DNA from: Pseudomonas sp. LRP2-20
GTDB lineage: Bacteria > Pseudomonadota > Gammaproteobacteria > Pseudomonadales > Pseudomonadaceae
Assembly (NCBI RefSeq): GCF_024349685.1
Contig: NZ_AP025944.1
Coordinates: forward strand, 3,788,001-3,852,000
Reading direction: 5' to 3'
DNA: 64,000 nt
The notes beneath the pieces are model-generated. The model ran no database searches and had not been told where the DNA came from. It saw only the letters and a program-made list of their open reading frames with translations. Position numbers and translations under genes: made by a program. Shown one piece after another: positions 58,531-64,000 of the stretch (positions within the stretch are counted from its first letter, which is position 1; every line of letters starts with the position of its first letter).

Positions 58531-58989
58531 TTAAAATGTGGTTGGCTTTATGCTTACATCCCCGTCCACTGACGTGTAAATTCGAAACCTTTTGATCTGC
58601 CCCGCTTTTATTTGAGCCTCTGCTTCGAGTCGCTCAGCATTCATTCCACAAAGAGCCTTGCCGTCGAGCGCAGCTCCCACCATCCATTCACCAGCCGGAA
58701 CGTTGAAAGAGGCTTTCTCTTTGGGGTTAAGTCGAGCTACTGGCTCACCGTTGATGTAAACAGTCGCATAGCAACCCCCTCCTGGAAATCCGCTATCGCG
58801 CGTGACGATGATCTGACCACCCTCGCTGATGTTGGCCTGATAACCAATGACTCTGCTAGCCGGTGCCTGCGTAGCTTCATTTAGCGGTACAGGTGATGTT
58901 GAACAACCAGCTAGAAAAGCCATACCAAGCCCGACAATCAAAGTCCTTGTGATCCTACTTCCTATCTTTAGATATGGCACACCGAGCAT
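58531..58989 (-). CDS. Phage-encoded predicted lipoprotein (moron)
   Basis: A 152-residue protein with a lipoprotein signal (TRTLIVGLGMAFLAGC, lipobox FLAGC). The mature part is beta-rich, with GGQIIVTRDSGFPGGGCYATVYI and ARLNPKEKASFNVPAGEWMV, resembling DUF2846-like outer-membrane lipoproteins. It lies in the lower-GC insert between K and I. Phage lipoproteins at such sites often block superinfection at the receptor, as Cor or Llp do; that role is inferred. Its start overlaps the preceding gene by 35 bases. Confidence 0.68.
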   Translation of the reverse strand: MLGVPYLKIGSRITRTLIVGLGMAFLAGCSTSPVPLNEATQAPASRVIGYQANISEGGQIIVTRDSGFPGGGCYATVYINGEPVARLNPKEKASFNVPAGEWMVGAALDGKALCGMNAERLEAEAQIKAGQIKRFRIYTSVDGDVSIKPTTF

Positions 58990-59893
58990 CCAATCGAGAC
59001 TGTTCTTCGCGTTTCGGTACCATCAGAGACCAAGCTTCGTCTGAGATGATGAATGGATAGTCATAGCGAATCTTTCCTACCGAGAAGTAGGATGCCTCTC
59101 TCACGTTTCTAGTGATTAGCTTGTCACCCTCGTCAGGCCACGATGGGTAGATTCCATCGGGATCCGTCTTGCCAAACTTTTCAGTCAAAAATTTGAAGCC
59201 TGCAGTGTATGAGGCCTTGGTCCCTGGAACCACCAGGGCTTGGTAGAATACATCGTTGTAGAAGCAAAGCGTTGCCTTCGCAACAACTACGCCTTTGAAA
59301 ACTCCCTGGAGTTGTTCACCGGAATAGCAGATGTCACCACGCGCTTCGCTGGATACCGGAAGATCAGGCTTTCTACCAGGATAAGCGCTACCAATTTCAA
59401 ATCCCAGGATAGAAATAGATGGCCCAGGTTTGTACTCTACGTCGATTCCTGTCAAATCAAAACGATACTGCAAGTTAAATTTGTCGACGGGAATTTCTAC
59501 GTAGAGAAACTTAGCATTGATCACAGCCCCCGAGAACGCGCCCATGCTTGTCGGAATGAAGCTTTTGCCGTCCTTGGAAGCGAACGAAACAGACTGTACC
59601 GCCCCATTCTCGAATCGCACTTGGAGGTTGCAGGTCTGTTTACCCTCCTCACGGGATGGGCAATCGTCCGCAGTTGCCGACTTCAGTTCCAGCATGACCC
59701 CTGGAGCACCATCACCCTTATCAAAAACCCTCAGGTCAAGACTCGGCCCCTCACCCCTAACCGGTGAAGCCTCCTGGCTGTACATTGCAGCACTAGTACC
59801 CCGCATCTCGTCCGGAAGATCGGTCTTCATCCATCCCGCGTTGGCCATTATTGGAACAAAGCCAACACACAATCCTAGAATCTTTCCCGCCAT
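58955..59893 (-). CDS. Phage-encoded secreted protein of unknown function (moron)
   Basis: A 312-residue protein with signal peptide MAGKILGLCVGFVPIMANA and an otherwise soluble, beta-rich mature chain (MLELKSATADDCPSREEGKQ, then IDVEYKPGPSISILGFEIGS, ending LDARCAISKDRK). Four or more cysteines suggest disulfides in the periplasm. Codon use and AT content differ from the tail genes around it. With the following lipoprotein gene it forms a two-gene insert inside the tail operon. No family recognised. Confidence 0.7.
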   Translation of the reverse strand: MAGKILGLCVGFVPIMANAGWMKTDLPDEMRGTSAAMYSQEASPVRGEGPSLDLRVFDKGDGAPGVMLELKSATADDCPSREEGKQTCNLQVRFENGAVQSVSFASKDGKSFIPTSMGAFSGAVINAKFLYVEIPVDKFNLQYRFDLTGIDVEYKPGPSISILGFEIGSAYPGRKPDLPVSSEARGDICYSGEQLQGVFKGVVVAKATLCFYNDVFYQALVVPGTKASYTAGFKFLTEKFGKTDPDGIYPSWPDEGDKLITRNVREASYFSVGKIRYDYPFIISDEAWSLMVPKREEQSRLDARCAISKDRK

Positions 59894-59960
59894 CTTGGCC
59901 TCCTTTTGGATAGCGGCAATCTAACACCACCAGTGGGCAGGCACCAAAAAAGCACACGCC

Positions 59961-60716
59961 TCAATGGGCGTCTCGATGACGCAGCAGAAGCCGTGCCCGA
60001 TCAAACCAGGGGCCGCCAAACACAACGATTTCAGACGGTCGCCCCAGAAGATGGTGCAGCATGAATGGTCCAGGACCGAAAACCTCTGCATGTTCTTCGG
60101 ACAGCTGCACATTGTCGCCGAGGTAGATGCCTGCGTGGTTCGGGTGAGCAGTGCGGCCCACGGCCATGACGATCATGTCGCCGCGCTGCGGCTGGCTGAC
60201 CTGATAGAAGCCGGCAGCTTCGTAGGCCTGCTCATACAGGCTCGGCCCGTCAGCTTGCTCCCACCACCCCTCCTCCCGGGCATACGCCGGGAACTCCAGC
60301 CCCCACTCTCGCTTGTACCAGTCTGCACAGACCTGCCAGCAGTCCCAGGCGCCGTGTACGAACGGCCGGCCCAGTAGCGGCGTGTGGCCGGTCGGCGTGA
60401 TGGTGCGCAGGTCGCCTTCCGGCCACGACAGGATGTACCAGGGCAAGCCCGTGGCTTCGCACATGGCCAGATCGCGTGGCGAAGGCCTACTGGTGGCGTC
60501 AGGGTGCGAGTGCACGATGCCGATCACCTCACCCTGGTCCTCGGCTGCCGCGTATTGCTCAGGTGAGATACGGAACTCCTCTGCAGGCTCGGTGGCGGTG
60601 TTCTCGCAGGGCACGTAGCGCTGGGCGCGCCCTACGGCAATGATCAGTCCGCAGCACTCGCGCGGATATTCAGCCGCGGCGTGCGCTTGCACGGCGGCGA
60701 GCATGTGTTTGCGCAT
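59961..60716 (-). CDS. Phage tail assembly protein K (JAMM + NlpC/P60 peptidases)
   Basis: A 251-residue two-domain protein. The N-terminal Mov34/JAMM metallopeptidase has VIGIVHSHPDATSRPSPRDL (HXHP...SXXD). The C-terminal NlpC/P60 cysteine-peptidase-like domain has HGAWDCWQVCADWYKREW with the catalytic-type Cys and AHPNHAGIYLGD with the His. This is the lambda gpK layout, used in tail-tip assembly and perhaps cell-wall penetration. The gene starts two bases after the L stop. Confidence 0.92.
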   Translation of the reverse strand: MRKHMLAAVQAHAAAEYPRECCGLIIAVGRAQRYVPCENTATEPAEEFRISPEQYAAAEDQGEVIGIVHSHPDATSRPSPRDLAMCEATGLPWYILSWPEGDLRTITPTGHTPLLGRPFVHGAWDCWQVCADWYKREWGLEFPAYAREEGWWEQADGPSLYEQAYEAAGFYQVSQPQRGDMIVMAVGRTAHPNHAGIYLGDNVQLSEEHAEVFGPGPFMLHHLLGRPSEIVVFGGPWFDRARLLLRHRDAH

Positions 60717-60718
60717 CG

Positions 60719-61468
60719 TCAGCTCCGTGCGATCAGGGAAACGGCCGGGAAGCCACCGAATGGCAGCTGATTACCTTGACCGTGGCGGACAGTGCAGCCG
60801 GTGTCCAGGCAGCCGTTGCACTGGTCCTGGGCCGGGTCGTCCGTAGGATTGCCGTCCATGTCGTAGTAGGGGCCGGTGTAGCCGCAGTTCGGGCCGCGGT
60901 AGCCGGCGGTCATTGCCCAGTGGCAGAGCTGGGTCATTTGTCGGCCGATCGTCTCCCCGCCCACGTCGCCAGGGCTGGCCAGCTCCCATGAAACCGTGGT
61001 GCCGTTCTCAGACACCTTCTGGTCGATGTACCAGACCTCGATGGCTTCCTCGGTTGGGTCGGCCTCTGGATTGCCTGCCTGAAAATTCACTGCATCCAGG
61101 TACCGCGCCATCGTGTGGCGCATGGTCAGTTTGAACTCGAGCAGGTTGTCGAAGGCCAGGCACAGGGCTGTAATCCGGCCGTTGACGTTACCCACGGTGA
61201 GCGTGGGGCGCACGGCGGTACCGTCCGAGTTCGCTTCGATGCCCTCGATCTGCATGGGCCAGGCGCCATACTCATTGCCCTGCCACCAGATCGATTTGGC
61301 TGGCAGTTGATCGGCATCGACGCCAGCGGCAAGCAGCTCCTCAGGCGTGTGCGGTATTGCGTGCCCATGGAACCGCAGCACATCGGCGCCGAAGTCCGAG
61401 CCATCTAGCTCGAACAGCAGAACCTCGTTACCAGGCTCCAGGGTCTGGATGTCCTTGATCAGTGACAT
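60719..61468 (-). CDS. Phage minor tail protein L
   Basis: A 249-residue gpL homologue: LIKDIQTLEPGNEVLLFELDG at the start, then QMTQLCHWAMTAGYRGPNCGY and DQCNGCLDTGCTVRHG. Those cysteines in the C-terminal part match the [4Fe-4S] cluster domain known for lambda gpL. AAGGAATTCGC lies ahead of the ATG. It joins the tail tip. Confidence 0.9.
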   Translation of the reverse strand: MSLIKDIQTLEPGNEVLLFELDGSDFGADVLRFHGHAIPHTPEELLAAGVDADQLPAKSIWWQGNEYGAWPMQIEGIEANSDGTAVRPTLTVGNVNGRITALCLAFDNLLEFKLTMRHTMARYLDAVNFQAGNPEADPTEEAIEVWYIDQKVSENGTTVSWELASPGDVGGETIGRQMTQLCHWAMTAGYRGPNCGYTGPYYDMDGNPTDDPAQDQCNGCLDTGCTVRHGQGNQLPFGGFPAVSLIARS

Positions 61469-61477
61469 GCGAATTCC

Positions 61478-61816
61478 TTACGGGTGGAAGGCTCGCGCGA
61501 AGGTTGCGGAAACCTTGAACCGCCCGCCGCCCACAGGCGTGGGCTTCGGATCGGCGCAGGTGAACAGCCCCAGATCACCGAGCGGCGTGGACCACAGAAA
61601 GGCCCTGGCGCCGCCGTGCCGATCGAAGAACTCCATGATCTTGCGGACCTGAGCCTTCGTGCCAGTCACGGTGATCGGGTAGCTGTCCTCTTTGTTGTTG
61701 GGGCCATCGCCCGCCACCTGACGGTACCCGCCGCCAAACTTCGACTCGCGGACCCGGTAGGTGATATCGGGCGTTTCACCACGCTGGGTTGGCCAGCTGA
61801 ATGTTTCGATTGCCAT
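61478..61816 (-). CDS. Phage minor tail protein M
   Basis: A 112-residue gpM homologue: MAIETFSWPTQRGETPDITY at the start, then VRESKFGGGYRQVAGDGPNN, KAQVRKIMEFFDRHGGARAF and ending KVSATFARAFHP. Its ATG overlaps the tape-measure stop by one base. It forms part of the tail-tip complex. Confidence 0.9.
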   Translation of the reverse strand: MAIETFSWPTQRGETPDITYRVRESKFGGGYRQVAGDGPNNKEDSYPITVTGTKAQVRKIMEFFDRHGGARAFLWSTPLGDLGLFTCADPKPTPVGGGRFKVSATFARAFHP

Positions 61817-64000
61817 CAGCGCCTCGCTTGTGTGTTTCGGTAGCTCACGCCACCTGGTCGCCAGGAATCTGCAACAGCCTTCTCGGCAGCGAGCTGCAAC
61901 TGCTTCTGCATGTTCTGCTGAAGGAGCGCCTGGTCGAGCTCCATGCCTTCGTCACTACGATCCGCGACGGCAACGCTGATCGGTGCTGACACGCTGATCA
62001 TCGTTCCCGAGCTGCTCGTGGCAGTTAGGGCTGGAGTGACCCCAGCCCCGAGCGGGGTGATAGAGCCGCCCTGCTCGCCCATCATCAGATAGGTCTTGCC
62101 TCCCTGGCTCAGCAGTTCAGGCCCCAACTCATTCACCTGATAGAGCGAGTTCGCCGCTACCGGGCCGCCGACTGCGCGCTGACCAGAGACAAAGTTGTCC
62201 ATGATCTCAGGGACGTAACCGGCCTGGGTTGATCCGGCCGACGTCGTTCCCCCTCCGAACCACGCAGAGGCCGCCATCGAGCCCAAGCTCACCAAGCTGC
62301 CCAGTAGGCCCGAAGCAGCACGCTGGGTTTCTATCCGCACCATGTCGGCCAGAATCGATTTGGTGAAGTCGGCGAACGAGAACTTGCCGGTCATGGCGAA
62401 GTTCACGACCGCGTCCTCCATCGAGCTGAAGGCGTTGGTGAACAGGGATCTTGTCTGCCCGGCGACATCCCGGGCCTGTTCCAGGTAGTTCTGGAAGGCC
62501 GACGACGCCCCCTTGCGCCAATCGCCCTGGGCGGCCGTCATCTGGTCGTAGTTGGCGATGGTGGTTTCCTGCAGGTCCTTCTCGGCCTTGCCCAAGGCAG
62601 CTAGCTTCTGGTTGTACTCATCGAGGCTCATGCCGCGAGAGCCATCACCGTACTGGTTGGCCAGATCCAACCGCTGCTGGTTCACACGATCGGTGATGCC
62701 GTTCTGCTGATCCTGCAGGCCGCGCTGTCGATCGCCGAGCCCAAGGCCGTCAGCGGAACGCTGCCCCTGCAGCCTAAGCGCCAGGACCTGCTGGTTGAGG
62801 GCATCGGTGTAGGTCTGCACGGCCCTGGCCTGTTTGGCCAACCGACCTTGCTCATTGGTAGCCAAAACCGAAAGCTCGGTATCGGCGTCCTTTTGCGCCT
62901 TCACCATGGCGGCGCGGGCGTCAGCAATCTTCTGATCGAGCTGGATTCGCTGCTGGGCGCTGGTGCTACTCCGCCCCTTGGCATCCTCCAGCGCCTTGAT
63001 CTCTGCCTCGTAGGCGTTCGTGACCTCGACCTTTTGCTGCTCGAGGATTGCGGCCCGCTGGGCTGCGTACGACTCTTGCGAGATCAGACCGGCCTTCTGT
63101 GCCGCGTCCAGCTCTTTCTGGTGGTTCTTGTACTCGGCCAGAATGGCGCTCAGCGCGTTCTTCTGATCGTTGAACCCGGAGAGGTCGACTGACGTGGTAC
63201 GCCCGGCAGGATCCTTGAACTGCTTGGCGATGTCGGCCTGCACCCGGGTGATGTTCTCGGGCTTGAGGCGCTCATCGTTCGGATTGACCTTGCGAATCGC
63301 GTCCAGAGACTTGTTGTACTCCTTCAGCGCATCCTCCCGCTTTTCAGCGTTGGTCCTGGCGGACTTCTCCAGGGCGTCGATCTTGCCGATTGCCACAATG
63401 GCCGCCTGCTGCCGCTGGGCATCCAGCTCTTGAGCCCTCGCAATGGCTTGCTGAGTGTCTCGCTGCTGGATGAGAGCTTTGAGCTCAAGGTTGGCGTCGG
63501 TCAGCTTCTTCTGCGCTGCGGTGTCGTCAGGATCACCGTTCACCGCACTCTGCGCCGCTGCCAAGCGCTGCTGCGTCTCGACGATACGACTTTCGATGTT
63601 CTGGTCGCGGCCAATGTTTTTGACCGAGTCTACGGTGGCAGCAACCTCGCCCCGCAGGGCTTTCCAGCCACGCTCCCAGATCGACAGGTTCTCGGTGACC
63701 TCCTTGCTGCGGTTTTTGATGGTATCGACGTAGGTGTCGGTGAGCAGCTTGGCGGCCCCGATGGTGTCGCCCTGCTCCTTCAAGGCAACGATCTGCGAGT
63801 AGGTGGAAGCAGTGAGGAAGTTGTATTGCTCGTTCAGCTCCTTGGCCGCTGCGACCGGGTCCTTGCCGATCTTTACAAACTCAGCGACGGTCTCCTCCAC
63901 TGCGCGGCCTGTAGCATCCCGCCATTCAAGCGCAGCCTCGGTGATCTCGACAAAGCTTCCGGCGGCAACCTTTCCGCTACCGGCCAGCTGAGTCAGCACC
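61816..64000 (-). CDS. Phage tail tape-measure protein H, C-terminal part (cut by window edge)
   Basis: More than 725 codons of the C-terminal part; the 5' end lies beyond the window, so the apparent start near 63999 is internal. Long Ala/Gln/Lys-rich coiled-coil stretches dominate (for example LAAAQSAVNGDPDDTAAQKK). The tape_meas_lam_C-type domain follows (NYLEQARDVAGQTRSLFTNA, then NFAMTGKFSFADFTKSILAD). The protein sets tail length and is ejected with DNA. Confidence 0.9.
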   Translation of the reverse strand, partial: VLTQLAGSGKVAAGSFVEITEAALEWRDATGRAVEETVAEFVKIGKDPVAAAKELNEQYNFLTASTYSQIVALKEQGDTIGAAKLLTDTYVDTIKNRSKEVTENLSIWERGWKALRGEVAATVDSVKNIGRDQNIESRIVETQQRLAAAQSAVNGDPDDTAAQKKLTDANLELKALIQQRDTQQAIARAQELDAQRQQAAIVAIGKIDALEKSARTNAEKREDALKEYNKSLDAIRKVNPNDERLKPENITRVQADIAKQFKDPAGRTTSVDLSGFNDQKNALSAILAEYKNHQKELDAAQKAGLISQESYAAQRAAILEQQKVEVTNAYEAEIKALEDAKGRSSTSAQQRIQLDQKIADARAAMVKAQKDADTELSVLATNEQGRLAKQARAVQTYTDALNQQVLALRLQGQRSADGLGLGDRQRGLQDQQNGITDRVNQQRLDLANQYGDGSRGMSLDEYNQKLAALGKAEKDLQETTIANYDQMTAAQGDWRKGASSAFQNYLEQARDVAGQTRSLFTNAFSSMEDAVVNFAMTGKFSFADFTKSILADMVRIETQRAASGLLGSLVSLGSMAASAWFGGGTTSAGSTQAGYVPEIMDNFVSGQRAVGGPVAANSLYQVNELGPELLSQGGKTYLMMGEQGGSITPLGAGVTPALTATSSSGTMISVSAPISVAVADRSDEGMELDQALLQQNMQKQLQLAAEKAVADSWRPGGVSYRNTQARR

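Overview
The window is about 64 kb of a GC-rich gammaproteobacterial chromosome, almost certainly Pseudomonas of the P. putida group. The evidence is codon usage, Pseudomonas-type REP palindromes with a GCGGGCAAGCCCGC core, an LpxO hydroxylase, an OprD-family porin, a DUF2790 protein and a RifI-type AroE/AroQ pair. Roughly 1-47.5 kb is host chromosome. From about 48.4 kb to the right edge is a lambda-like siphoviral prophage, entered from the distal end of its late operon.

Host part, left to right. (1) 1-10 kb: small regulator/enzyme units, many divergent: acyl-CoA dehydrogenase/LysR, a cysteine desulfurase, NfsB nitroreductase/LysR, AraC/LysE exporter, SotB efflux pump and YahK aldehyde reductase/AraC. 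A 245-bp inverted repeat lies at 3005-3249. (2) 10.1-18.1 kb: a probable accessory small-molecule cluster. MarR, LysR, an Fe(II)/2-oxoglutarate dioxygenase, a stand-alone AMP-forming ligase, a thermostable-hemolysin-family protein and a Bcr-type exporter all read leftward. An alpha/beta hydrolase and a CynX-type exporter read rightward from the MarR promoter, which holds palindromic operators. (3) 18-20.9 kb: ThpR, LpxO, an AhpD-like protein and a GNAT. (4) 20.9-34 kb: corrinoid/metal uptake. Cobalamin riboswitch 1 leads a TonB receptor. A DUF1624-like membrane protein has a Zur-like box. Riboswitch 2 leads a BtuF/C/D-like ABC importer ending in an OprD porin. Then come a lipoprotein, a ParA-like ATPase with a Pho box, a DUF2946 protein and a second TonB receptor. 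(5) 34-39.4 kb: an amino-acid ABC importer divergent from a GntR regulator with repeated operators, then an MHS-family transporter. (6) 39.5-47.5 kb: czcCBA metal efflux with an ATTACA-N4-TGTAAT operator, aroQ-aroE behind a Crc/Hfq-like CA motif, and a TlpA-like/DUF2790 pair.

Prophage, read on the minus strand from the right edge: tape measure (cut by the edge), M, L, K (JAMM plus NlpC/P60), a two-gene inserted moron cassette of secreted proteins, I, a 2,078-residue J tail-tip protein with duplicated modules, three small tail-associated ORFs, a muramidase-like endolysin, Rz with Rz1 embedded in another frame, and small terminal ORFs, one behind a consensus LexA box. No integrase, repressor or att site is visible. 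The left boundary should lie between about 47.5 and 48.4 kb, where two unexplained stem-loops occur.

Best candidates for undescribed biology are the dioxygenase/ligase/hemolysin-family/exporter cluster, whose ligase carries Arg where the A10 catalytic lysine is expected, the moron pair inside the phage tail operon, and the OprD porin under cobalamin-riboswitch control.
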